Shown: in pieces, positions 51,754-59,499 of the stretch | Layout of the letters: each line of letters starts with the position of its first letter | Numbering within the stretch: position 1 is the stretch's first letter | Origin: Agrobacterium tumefaciens | GTDB lineage: Bacteria > Pseudomonadota > Alphaproteobacteria > Rhizobiales > Rhizobiaceae | Length of the DNA: 64,000 nt | Direction: 5' to 3' | Assembly (NCBI GenBank): GCA_017744915.1 | Contig: JAGIAH010000005.1 | Location: 1 to 64,000 of the forward strand | Notes under the pieces: model-generated | Told to the model about the DNA's origin: nothing | What the model saw: only the letters and a program-made list of their open reading frames with translations | Database searches by the model: none | Made by a program: the position numbers and the translations under genes

Positions 51754-53885
51754 TCAACAGGCTCTTCCTCCAGTCAATCGCGTTTCGCCTGCCCTTTGCC
51801 ATCGTCTTCATATGCTCCTCGGTCTTCATTCTGTCGGCGGTCGCAATCTACGGCCTGCAGAAGGCGAAAACCGAAATGGCGACTTACAGCCTGCAGGCCT
51901 TCTCCAGCCTTGCACGCGCTTCGCTCGTGTCGCGGCAGGTAGCCGATCTCGTTTCCAGCGCGCCGCTGCTGATGAATGCGACATCGCCTTACCGCGTATC
52001 GAGCGAAAGCCGCGCGGTCGTTTCGCAGGTGGACAGCCTTCTCGAGACCATCGCCCAATACAAGAAAGCCGAAACGCAGAACGCCATTCCGAACGACGAT
52101 ATCGTCGAGCTGCTCCAGGCCATTCGCCAGCAGACCCTGTCGCTCGCGGCGGATGCGGATGCAGCCCAGCAGCACAAGGCGGAGGCGGCGGCGGCACTCG
52201 GCGAAATCGCAACGGGTCAGGCCGTCACCGAAGGAGCCCTTCGCCAGCGCCTGAACGCCATCGTGCAGGCTGCGGCCAATTCCGCCAGCCTGTTCCAGCT
52301 GGGTGAATTGCAGCGTCGTTTCACGTCGGAAACCGGCTATTTCATGAATGAGCCGGCTGCGATGGATGACGCAGAGGCCGAGGGGCTTGCACCTTACAAA
52401 CGGGTGTTCGACGCCCAGACGCAATATCTTCTGGAGATGTTTGCGATCCAGTCCTCCGTATCGAAACTCCACGTCGTCTCCCGTAACCTTTCCCACGCAA
52501 CCGAAACGCAGAGCGAAGCCGTCGCACACAGACTGACGCAGGGCCTCGCCTCCGCTTCGGCGGCGCTGACCCGGCTGATCGTCATGGTCGCGATCGCTTT
52601 TGTGGTCGTCATCATTCTCTCGACCCTCTCCATCCGCTCCGTCATGCGGGTCTCACACGGCATAACGACACTTTCAGGCGGCATGAATTCCCTCGCAAAT
52701 GGCGAGCAGAATGTCAGCCTGCCCACCTATCGTGGCTCGGAAACCGAACTCATCCGCCTGTCGGACGCATTTCGTGCCTTCAAGGACAGCGTCGACCGCG
52801 TGTCCCGTCTTCGCCGCACGGCCGAAGCCGCGGCCCGGACAATCCGCTCCACCTTCCGGACAATGAACGAGGGCATCGCGCTGTTTAATGCCACCGGCCA
52901 GCCCATCACCATGAACAGGCGCATCATCGAGCTTGTCGGAAAGCGTGGCGGTTATTCCAGGAAGCTGCCGTTGCGTTCCTTCGTCGAAACGATACCAGAG
53001 ATCGATCCGGCCCTCTTGCCCTCTTCCGGCGATCCAGGCGGACTTGCCAGCCGGATCACCGTGCGCCACCGAACGCAGGACCAGCAGGTCACGGAAATTG
53101 CCGTCTCCCGGCAACCGGATGGCGGCATCGTGCTTTTGGCCCGCGACGTCACGGCCCTCGACCGCCAGGAGGCCGAGGCTGCAAAGGCACAGCGGCTCGA
53201 CGGCATCATGCGCATGACCCATCAGCTCAGCCACGAAGTCGGCAACATGATCGGCATCATTACCGGAAGCCTCGGGCTTCTGGAGCGTGAAACAGGTTTC
53301 AGCGAGCGCCAGCAGCGCAACATCAATCGCATCCGCAAAGCCGCTGATCGTGGCCGCCAGCTTGCCAGCAGCATGCTCTCCATCGGCAGCCAGCAGCCGA
53401 TCCATCCCGTCTATGTGGATGTCGCCTCGCTCCTGAAGGGAATGGTGGATGTTCTCGAGATCGCGGTCGGTACGCGCAACCAGATCAACCTGCGCCTCCA
53501 GGATGATCTACCAAGGCTGGCGCTGGACGCCGCCCTGTTCGAGCAATCGATTCTCAACCTTTGCCTCAACTCAGCCGCAGCCATGCCAGGCGGAGGGGTC
53601 ATCATCATCGCTGCGCAGACATCGGACAATGCAGTCGAGATTTCGGTGGAGGATAACGGGCAAGGCATGGATCAGGACGCGGTGGACCGCGCTTTCGAAC
53701 CCTATTTTACTACGCGTGCCCAACAGGGCGGCACGGGCCTTGGCCTCGCCATGGTCTACGGTTTCCTGCGCCAGAGCGGCGGTGATGCCAAAATCACGTC
53801 TCAGCCCGGTTGTGGCGCCCGTGTGTCACTGACATTCCCGACTTCCGGACAGCAGGGCGACGGGACCCCACCATCGAAAGGATAA
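51750..53885 (+). CDS. Membrane sensor histidine kinase
   Basis: 711 residues from a GTG start overlapping the regulator stop. A membrane segment at about 10-32, a long helical periplasmic sensor (about 33-270), a second membrane segment (about 273-292), HAMP (about 293-350), a PAS-like domain (about 365-475), then the kinase core: phospho-acceptor histidine in HQLSHEVGNMIGII (about residue 495), N box NLCLNSAAAMPGGG, VEDNGQGMD and GGTGLGLAMVYGFL. The sequence after the histidine is closer to NtrB/TorS-like kinases than EnvZ. The signal is not deducible, but context suggests a ligand of the adjacent transporter. Confidence 0.92.
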   Translation: MINRLFLQSIAFRLPFAIVFICSSVFILSAVAIYGLQKAKTEMATYSLQAFSSLARASLVSRQVADLVSSAPLLMNATSPYRVSSESRAVVSQVDSLLETIAQYKKAETQNAIPNDDIVELLQAIRQQTLSLAADADAAQQHKAEAAAALGEIATGQAVTEGALRQRLNAIVQAAANSASLFQLGELQRRFTSETGYFMNEPAAMDDAEAEGLAPYKRVFDAQTQYLLEMFAIQSSVSKLHVVSRNLSHATETQSEAVAHRLTQGLASASAALTRLIVMVAIAFVVVIILSTLSIRSVMRVSHGITTLSGGMNSLANGEQNVSLPTYRGSETELIRLSDAFRAFKDSVDRVSRLRRTAEAAARTIRSTFRTMNEGIALFNATGQPITMNRRIIELVGKRGGYSRKLPLRSFVETIPEIDPALLPSSGDPGGLASRITVRHRTQDQQVTEIAVSRQPDGGIVLLARDVTALDRQEAEAAKAQRLDGIMRMTHQLSHEVGNMIGIITGSLGLLERETGFSERQQRNINRIRKAADRGRQLASSMLSIGSQQPIHPVYVDVASLLKGMVDVLEIAVGTRNQINLRLQDDLPRLALDAALFEQSILNLCLNSAAAMPGGGVIIIAAQTSDNAVEISVEDNGQGMDQDAVDRAFEPYFTTRAQQGGTGLGLAMVYGFLRQSGGDAKITSQPGCGARVSLTFPTSGQQGDGTPPSKG

Positions 53886-54055
53886 CGAAAAGCGCGGTGA
53901 GGATCGCCATAGCGCCGCGCATTGTCCCCTCCAGCGGAGGTTCGGATCTGCCATGTCCGGATGCCGCTTCGCGGTTCATTGACCGCAGGCGATGATGGCG
54001 GCAAGCCAGGCGCAAGCAAGTTGCGTCAGGTTGCGGGCGAAAGGGAGATACACCC

Positions 54056-54496
54056 ATGTCCACTATCGATCGTATTGGCTCTACTGCCCTGCTCTACACG
54101 CGCGCGCGGCCGCAGGATGTTTCTCAACCGGCGCTTGGCCGGGCTTCCGAACGGTCGGCTTCGCCGATCTCGGGTGGGGCAGCGCCCTCCATTTCCTCCA
54201 ATCTTGCCAATGCGCTCTGGTCGCTCCAGGGGCAGCAGCAGGGATCTATCGAGGAGGCTCCGTTGCAGGGCGGCGGACCGAGCCCGGAGGAGGAGGAGTT
54301 GAGCAAATGGGCGCATATGAGCCTCGGTGAAAAAATCCGGGCGCAATATCTGGAGGCACGAGGTTTGTCGGAGGGAGACCTCGCCGCCATGCCGCCCGAC
54401 GAAAGGAAGGCCATAGAGGACGAAATCCAGAAGGCGATCAGGGCCGCGATGGAGGCTCGAAAGGACGACGACGTGAACGGGCTGGCCGGCATCTAA
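54056..54496 (+). CDS. Conserved hypothetical protein
   Basis: 146 residues. The N-terminal 80 are low-complexity, Ser/Ala/Gly/Gln-rich and probably disordered. The C-terminal 60 form charged helices (ELSKWAHMSLGEKIRAQYLEARGLSEGDLAAMPPDERKAIEDEIQKAI), a motif seen in small rhizobial proteins of unknown function. No signal peptide. AAGGGAG precedes the ATG. It stands between the sensor kinase and the P460-like gene, with no operon link to either. Confidence 0.7.
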   Translation: MSTIDRIGSTALLYTRARPQDVSQPALGRASERSASPISGGAAPSISSNLANALWSLQGQQQGSIEEAPLQGGGPSPEEEELSKWAHMSLGEKIRAQYLEARGLSEGDLAAMPPDERKAIEDEIQKAIRAAMEARKDDDVNGLAGI

Positions 54497-54560
54497 AACG
54501 ACGCCCTGCCGGGGGCGGCACGGCGTCCGGCTACAATCCGATACATAAATGCGGGTTTCG

Positions 54561-54577
54561 TGAAACATACCGGATAC
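54561..54577 (+). promoter_or_regulatory. GGATAC direct-repeat element, site A
   Basis: TGAAAC-ATACC-GGATAC, ending 50 bp before the P460-like start. It is embedded in GTTTC-GT-GAAAC, an arrangement shared with site B (58679). Part of a set of similar elements in this cluster. Confidence 0.55.
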
Positions 54578-54627
54578 CTGCGGCGCAGATCATCGCCTGA
54601 TCTTTTTCGGATCAGGCAGGATTTTTC

Positions 54628-55137
54628 ATGAAGAACCAGATTTTCTTCGCCGTCGCTCTCTCGGTCGCAGGAGCAGGTTTTGGGGCCGTTTATTCCAGCC
54701 TTGCGGACACGCCGCCGGAAAACGCCTCTCCCATCTATGGTGTCACGCTTCCGGAAGGATATCGTGACTGGCGGTTCATCGCACCCGCCCAGGAAGCCCC
54801 GCCTCTGGACGAGCTGCGCGCCGTTCTGGCAAACGATATCGCGGTCGACGCCTATAAGAGCGGAACCTTGCCCTTTCCCGACGGCTCGATCCTGGTGAAG
54901 CTTGCCTATAAGAGGCAGCAATCAACGGAGTTTCCGCCTGCCACGGTGCCGGGAGCGGCAACCACCGTGCAGGTGATGGTGAAGGACTCCCAAAAATATC
55001 CCGACAGCCACGGCTGGGGTTTCGGGCGGTTCGTCAACGGCAAACCGGTCGATGTCGCGCAGCATGAGACCTGTCTCTCCTGCCATGAGGGCAACGTCAA
55101 GGACCATGATTTCGTCTTCACGCGATACGCGCCCTGA
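54628..55137 (+). CDS. Exported cytochrome P460-family protein
   Basis: 169 residues. Signal peptide (MKNQIFFAVALSVAGAGFG, cleavage near residue 27), then the P460 fold: GVTLPEGYRDWRFIAPA, a central strand with VKLAYKRQQ, VQVMVKDSQKYPDSHGWGFGRFVNG and the c-type haem site CLSCHEG near the C-terminus. Known P460s oxidise hydroxylamine or scavenge NO, but many family members are uncharacterised, and the lysine cross-link that defines P460 cannot be judged here. Periplasmic. First of the cluster genes carrying the GGATAC element. Confidence 0.85.
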   Translation: MKNQIFFAVALSVAGAGFGAVYSSLADTPPENASPIYGVTLPEGYRDWRFIAPAQEAPPLDELRAVLANDIAVDAYKSGTLPFPDGSILVKLAYKRQQSTEFPPATVPGAATTVQVMVKDSQKYPDSHGWGFGRFVNGKPVDVAQHETCLSCHEGNVKDHDFVFTRYAP

Positions 55138-55289
55138 CGCATGACGGGGTCGTTCGGCCGGGAGGCTGGCGTCGTCGCCGGGCCGCCTTTACCGCCCGGA
55201 GCCCCGACCATCATCGCCTGTTCACGGGTCCTGTTGCAGCCGCTCCTGACGATGGGGCGGCTGATTGCGTTCAGGGGAACAGGCCGAAT

Positions 55290-55305
55290 GTATCCTTATG
55301 TATCC
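55290..55305 (-). promoter_or_regulatory. GGATAC direct-repeat element, site D (minus orientation)
   Basis: On the minus strand it reads GGATACATAAGGATAC, two exact GGATAC half-sites with a 10-bp period. It lies 110 bp upstream of the alpha/beta hydrolase start, in addition to site F. Confidence 0.5.
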
Positions 55306-55348
55306 AGAATGGCCCCTGCTACAAAACCATTCACATTCGCCTCCCCCG

Positions 55349-55365
55349 GGACACATCGAGGATAC
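55349..55365 (+). promoter_or_regulatory. GGATAC direct-repeat element, site F
   Basis: GGACAC-ATCGA-GGATAC with 11-bp half-site spacing, ending 49 bp before the start at 55415. Orientation and distance match sites A, B and C. Confidence 0.55.
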
Positions 55366-55414
55366 ACGAACCGCGTTTCCTGCCCGTCATCCAACAAGGA
55401 CAGGAGAGACAGCA

Positions 55415-56461
55415 ATGAATTCCAGGATCGATTTACAGCGCCGCCGCTTCTTCGGCATTGCCGCGATGACCGTTGCCGCCGTCGAATTCGGGGCGGCGAG
55501 CCTCGCTCACGCCAAGGGCGAAGCGCCTTCGCAGGGTCCATCAACCGGACGCGAAGGAGCGACCTCCTTTGGCGCCTTGAAAGAGGTCAAAGCGGGCGTG
55601 CTGAGCGTCGGTTATGCCGAAGCCGGTCCGGCGGACGGCCCGGCCGTTCTGCTGCTGCACGGATGGCCCTATGACATCTACAGCTATGTGGATGTCGCGC
55701 CCATTCTTGCTTCGGCGGGATATCGGGTGCTCATCCCCTATCTGCGCGGCTATGGCACGACACGTTTTCTCTCGGACGACACGCCGCGCAACGGGCAGCA
55801 GGCGGCGCTTGCGGTCGACATGATCGCCTTTCTCGATGCGCTCGGCGTGAAACAGGCCATCGTGGCTGGTTATGACTGGGGCGCGCGCACGGCCGATATC
55901 ATGGCCGCACTCTGGCCCGAACGCTGCACGGGCCTCGTGTCGGTCAGCGGCTATCTGATCGGCAGCCAGGAGATCAACAAGAAGCCGCTTCCGCCCAAGG
56001 CGGAGCTGTCCTGGTGGTACCAGTTCTATTTCGCGACGGAACGTGGCCGTGCAGGCTATGCCGCCAACACCCGCGACTTCGTCCGCCTGATCTGGCAGAC
56101 GGCGTCTCCGACCTGGAAATTCAGCGACGAGACATTCGATCGTTCAGCCCCGGCATTCGACAATCCCGACCATGTGGCGATCACCATCCATAATTACCGC
56201 TGGCGGCTGGCGCTTGCCGAAGGGGAAGCCAAATATGACGACTATGAGCGCCGGCTTGCGAAACTCCCCGTCATCGCCGTTCCGACCATAACGCTGGAAG
56301 GTGACGCCAATGGCGCGCCGCATCCGGATCCTTCCGCTTATGCGGCAAAGTTTTCCGGCAAATACCAGCATCGCAACATTACCGGCGGCATCGGCCACAA
56401 CCTTGCGCAGGAAGCGCCCGAGGCATTTGCAAAGGCCGTTCTGGACGTTGCAAAGCTTTAG
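55415..56461 (+). CDS. Exported alpha/beta hydrolase with Asp nucleophile
   Basis: 348 residues. A twin-arginine type signal (QRRRFFG plus hydrophobic stretch, cleavage after AHA near 32) precedes an alpha/beta hydrolase fold: HGWPYDIYSY (oxyanion), nucleophile elbow GYDWGART with Asp instead of Ser, and the C-terminal catalytic histidine in GIGHNLAQEAP. An Asp nucleophile and HGWP point to epoxide hydrolase or haloalkane-dehalogenase type chemistry. ATG 55415 has AGGAGAG upstream; the frame is open further 5' without a ribosome binding site. Two GGATAC elements lie upstream. Confidence 0.88.
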   Translation: MNSRIDLQRRRFFGIAAMTVAAVEFGAASLAHAKGEAPSQGPSTGREGATSFGALKEVKAGVLSVGYAEAGPADGPAVLLLHGWPYDIYSYVDVAPILASAGYRVLIPYLRGYGTTRFLSDDTPRNGQQAALAVDMIAFLDALGVKQAIVAGYDWGARTADIMAALWPERCTGLVSVSGYLIGSQEINKKPLPPKAELSWWYQFYFATERGRAGYAANTRDFVRLIWQTASPTWKFSDETFDRSAPAFDNPDHVAITIHNYRWRLALAEGEAKYDDYERRLAKLPVIAVPTITLEGDANGAPHPDPSAYAAKFSGKYQHRNITGGIGHNLAQEAPEAFAKAVLDVAKL

Positions 56462-56556
56462 GCTTGCCGAAGCCCGCGAACCGTTGTCTTACTGCATGTG
56501 ACAGCAGTGACGCGGGTTGCGGGCCACCCGAACCGTCCGGACGACGAAGGCATCCA

Positions 56557-57297
56557 ATGGAACATATCGACCACATTCTCGTCGTGGATGACGACAGGGA
56601 AATCCGGGAGCTGGTCTCCAGCTACCTGAAGAAGAACGGCCTGCGCGCAAGTGTGGCGGCCGACGGACGGCAGATGCGGAGTTTTCTCGACGGCAATGCC
56701 GTCGATCTGATCGTGCTCGACGTGATGATGCCCGGCGATGACGGGCTCGTCCTCTGCCGTGAGTTGCGGGCCGGCAAACACAAGGCGACGCCGGTGCTCA
56801 TGCTGACCGCCCGCGATGACGAGATGGATCGCATCATCGGGCTCGAAATGGGTGCCGACGACTATCTGTCTAAACCCTTCGCGGCCCGGGAGCTTCTTGC
56901 GCGGATCAAGGCGATCCTGCGTCGCACCCGGATGCTGCCTCCCAACCTGCAGATCAGCGAAGCGGGGCAACTCCTGACTTTCGGCGACTGGCGTCTCGAC
57001 ACGGTCAGTCGCCACCTGCTCGACAGGGAGGGAACGGCAGTGGCGCTGAGCGGCGCTGAATACCGGCTTCTCAGGGTCTTCATCGATCATCCCCAGCGCG
57101 TGCTCAACCGGGACCAGCTGTTGAACCTCACCCAGGGACGCGATGCCGAACTCTTCGACCGGTCGATCGATCTTCTCGTCAGTCGCGTGCGGCAGCGGCT
57201 GGGGGATGACGCGCGGGAACCCGTCTACATCAAGACGGTGCGGGCGGAAGGTTATGTCTTTTCGGTTCCTGTGGAGATTTCGGAGCCGAGGATATGA
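56557..57297 (+). CDS. OmpR-family response regulator
   Basis: 246 residues: receiver (about 5-120; VVDDDREIREL, phospho-acceptor D55 in VLDVMMPGDDG, lysine in LSKPFAARELL) and winged-helix output domain (about 140-238; LSGAEYRLLRVFIDHPQRVLNRDQLL, YIKTVRAEGYVF). ATG 56557 is preferred because it gives the standard N-terminus. It overlaps the sensor kinase (ATGA). It sits in the middle of the GGATAC-marked genes and is the best candidate for the protein that binds those direct repeats. Its own promoter region lacks the motif. Confidence 0.92.
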   Translation: MEHIDHILVVDDDREIRELVSSYLKKNGLRASVAADGRQMRSFLDGNAVDLIVLDVMMPGDDGLVLCRELRAGKHKATPVLMLTARDDEMDRIIGLEMGADDYLSKPFAARELLARIKAILRRTRMLPPNLQISEAGQLLTFGDWRLDTVSRHLLDREGTAVALSGAEYRLLRVFIDHPQRVLNRDQLLNLTQGRDAELFDRSIDLLVSRVRQRLGDDAREPVYIKTVRAEGYVFSVPVEISEPRI

Positions 57298-58610
57298 ACG
57301 GTCGAAGCGTGCCTGTCGGCTGGTGGCCACGCTCGTTGCGGTCGAGGCTCTTTCTCATCCTGCTCGCCGGTCTGGCCATTGCCTACAGCCTCTCCTTCAG
57401 CATCCTTTTTGCCGAAAGATACATGTCGGCGAAGGCGGTCATGCTCGGCACGCTGGAGAGCGACCTTGCCGTATCGATTGCCATCATCGACCGCCTGCCT
57501 GCGGATGAGCGCGCCAAATGGGTCAATCGCCTGAGCCGCAGTAACTATCAGCTTGTCCTCGGCCCCGGCCTTCCCGGTGTTTCCGACATGTCCGGACGCG
57601 GCGCGGAAATTGCGCAGAGGATCGAGGAAGCGGCGGGACACAGGTTTCCCGTCAAGGTCGAGTCCATTCCCGGTGACGGCAAGAGGCTCCAGGCGCATCT
57701 GACTCTGTCGGACGGCGCACCGCTGACAATCGACGTGACCCCGCGCGGCGTGATGCCGCTGGCGGATTGGCTGCCCTACGTCTTCGCCGCGCAAATGGTG
57801 CTTCTGCTTCTTTGCACCTGGTTTGCGGTCCGACAGGCAACCCGTCCCCTGAGCGCGCTTGCCGCGGCAGCGGAGGCGCTCGATCCGGGGGAGAAGGGCC
57901 TTCCGATGAGTGAGAACGGCCCGAGCGAAGTTGCCCACGCCGCCCGCGCATTCAACGCCATGCGCGATCGCATCGCGCAATATCTCGAGGAGCGTGTCCA
58001 GATTCTCGCGGCGATCTCGCATGACCTGCAAACGCCCATCACCCGCATGCGATTGCGGGCCGATATGGCCGACGATACGCCGGAAAAGGAAAAACTGGTC
58101 AAGGACCTGCGTGAAATCGAACGTCTGGTGCAGGATGGCATCGCTTATGCACGCAGCACGCATGGCAGTGGCGAAAAAGCGTCGCGCATCGATCTGGCCT
58201 CTTTCATCGACAGCATCGCTTACGACTATCAGGACACCGGAAAAGCCGTCTCGGTTTCAGGCATCGTCCGCGGCACGGTCTCGACCAAGCCCCATGCATT
58301 GCGACGAATATTGACGAACTTCATAGATAACGCCCTCAAATTCGCCGGCAGTGCCGAGATTGCAGTGGACCGGCAGGACGAAGGCACCGTGGTCGTCACG
58401 GTGCTGGATCGCGGGCCGGGTATCCCTGACAAGATGCTGCAAAACGCCATGCAACCCTTCTTCCGGATCGAAACATCAAGGAACCGCGACACGGGTGGGA
58501 CAGGTCTTGGCCTTGCGATCGCGCAGCAGCTCGCCGGAACCATCGGCGGCTCGGTGCGGCTCTATAACAGGCAGGGCGGCGGGCTTGCGGCCGAGGTGAC
58601 TTTCCGCTGA
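57294..58610 (+). CDS. Sensor histidine kinase (EnvZ-like)
   Basis: 438 residues: membrane segments at about 18-40 and 158-180 flanking a periplasmic sensor of about 115 residues, HAMP (about 181-232), HisKA with phospho-acceptor histidine in ISHDLQTPITRMR (about residue 242), and HATPase motifs NALKFAG, DRGPGIPD and GGTGLGLAIAQQ. Pairs with the regulator encoded just upstream. The signal could be an oxidant, electrophile or envelope stress given the surrounding exported detoxification proteins, which is an inference from context. Confidence 0.92.
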   Translation: MNGRSVPVGWWPRSLRSRLFLILLAGLAIAYSLSFSILFAERYMSAKAVMLGTLESDLAVSIAIIDRLPADERAKWVNRLSRSNYQLVLGPGLPGVSDMSGRGAEIAQRIEEAAGHRFPVKVESIPGDGKRLQAHLTLSDGAPLTIDVTPRGVMPLADWLPYVFAAQMVLLLLCTWFAVRQATRPLSALAAAAEALDPGEKGLPMSENGPSEVAHAARAFNAMRDRIAQYLEERVQILAAISHDLQTPITRMRLRADMADDTPEKEKLVKDLREIERLVQDGIAYARSTHGSGEKASRIDLASFIDSIAYDYQDTGKAVSVSGIVRGTVSTKPHALRRILTNFIDNALKFAGSAEIAVDRQDEGTVVVTVLDRGPGIPDKMLQNAMQPFFRIETSRNRDTGGTGLGLAIAQQLAGTIGGSVRLYNRQGGGLAAEVTFR

Positions 58611-58618
58611 TAGGGCGA

Positions 58619-58630
58619 CGTCTTAAGACG
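58619..58630. other. 12-bp palindrome after the sensor kinase gene
   Basis: CGTCTTAAGACG, self-complementary, 9 bases after the kinase stop. Too short for a good terminator and of unknown role. Confidence 0.25.
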
Positions 58631-58678
58631 ATCACCGACAGAAGCGAGGCTACGTTTCGATACAGTTTCGCCGTTTCC

Positions 58679-58695
58679 AGAAACATGCCGGATAC
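58679..58695 (+). promoter_or_regulatory. GGATAC direct-repeat element, site B
   Basis: AGAAAC-ATGCC-GGATAC, 64 bp before the Ohr start. It matches site A at 15 of 16 positions over GAAACATNCCGGATAC, and is likewise preceded by GTTTC two bases before GAAAC. Confidence 0.55.
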
Positions 58696-58759
58696 GCTGG
58701 TCCGTCACAACGCTCCCATCAGAAAACGTCGCAGCAGCGGCAAATGAAAGGAGCCTCCC

Positions 58760-59176
58760 ATGACCAGCATCGATACCGTTCTTTATACCGGCAAGACCCA
58801 CACGACCGGCGGGCGCGACGGATCGGCCCGCAGCGATGACGGCGCGCTGGACATCAAGCTTTCGCCCCCCGGCAGCGGAAAGCCGGGCACGAATCCCGAA
58901 CAGCTTTTTGCGGCGGGCTGGTCGGCATGTTTTATCGGCGCCATGACGAAGGCGGCGGCAAAACGCCAGCTGCGGCTTCCCGCCGACACCGCCGTCGATG
59001 CGGAAGTCGATCTCGCTACCACGGACAGCGCGTTCTTTCTGCAGGCGCGCCTGTCGGTCAACCTGCCCGGCATCGACCGCTCCATCGCGCAGGCGATCAT
59101 CGAGGATGCGCACCAGATCTGCCCTTATTCGAAGGCAACCCGGGGGAACATCGATGTCTCGCTCACACTCGCTTAG
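58760..59176 (+). CDS. Organic hydroperoxide resistance protein (Ohr/OsmC family)
   Basis: 138 residues. The peroxidatic cysteine is C57 in GWSACFIGAM and the resolving cysteine C121 in HQICPYS. R19 and E47 (NPEQLF) are in the positions that polarise the active site in Ohr. These match the Ohr subgroup, which reduces organic and fatty-acid hydroperoxides using lipoylated proteins. Cytosolic. GAAAGGAG precedes the ATG. There is no OhrR (MarR) gene next to it, and the GGATAC element suggests control by the neighbouring two-component system instead. Confidence 0.92.
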   Translation: MTSIDTVLYTGKTHTTGGRDGSARSDDGALDIKLSPPGSGKPGTNPEQLFAAGWSACFIGAMTKAAAKRQLRLPADTAVDAEVDLATTDSAFFLQARLSVNLPGIDRSIAQAIIEDAHQICPYSKATRGNIDVSLTLA

Positions 59177-59189
59177 GACGGCTGTCTCC

Positions 59190-59312
59190 ATGCGTGCGCT
59201 CGTCATCGTGATCGTGTCTGCCGCAATATTCGCAGCGCCGTGCATTTACGATCTCACCTCCCAAGAGCCCTCGCCGCTTGCAGGACTTCTGGGCGCGGTC
59301 TCAACGATGTGA
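59190..59312 (+). CDS. Possible small exported/membrane peptide
   Basis: A 40-codon frame starting 13 bases after the Ohr stop. The product begins with Met-Arg and a hydrophobic stretch (ALVIVIVSAAIFAAPCIY) resembling a signal or single membrane segment. The ribosome binding site is poor and there is no recognised homologue, so this may be chance. The rest of 59177-59499 holds only a short terminator-like hairpin and the aldehyde dehydrogenase leader. Confidence 0.25.
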   Translation: MRALVIVIVSAAIFAAPCIYDLTSQEPSPLAGLLGAVSTM

Positions 59313-59329
59313 ATGACAAGAGAACGGCT

Positions 59330-59351
59330 CGGCATCTGCCGGTGCCGTTTT
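59330..59351 (+). terminator. Terminator-like hairpin after the Ohr gene
   Basis: CGGCA and TGCCG with an 8-base loop, followed by TTTT and a further T-rich stretch. A weak intrinsic terminator for the Ohr transcript. Confidence 0.4.
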
Positions 59352-59499
59352 CGCCTTTTCCTCTCTTCCTTCCCACCCCTGTGACGAATTCAGCGAAGCG
59401 TCCCGGCGCTTCATGCTGCGCGCGTCAGGCGCGTCATTCGATGGCCGGAACAGCCAGGACAGCCGAGTTCGCCACTCAATCTCGAATGAGGTCAGATCA

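Noticed and set aside
54577-54600. GGATAC elements as ECF-sigma promoters
   Set aside because: I compared the 16-20 bases after GGATAC at sites A, B, C and F and found no conserved -10 element; the 10-11 bp half-site period fits a response-regulator site better.
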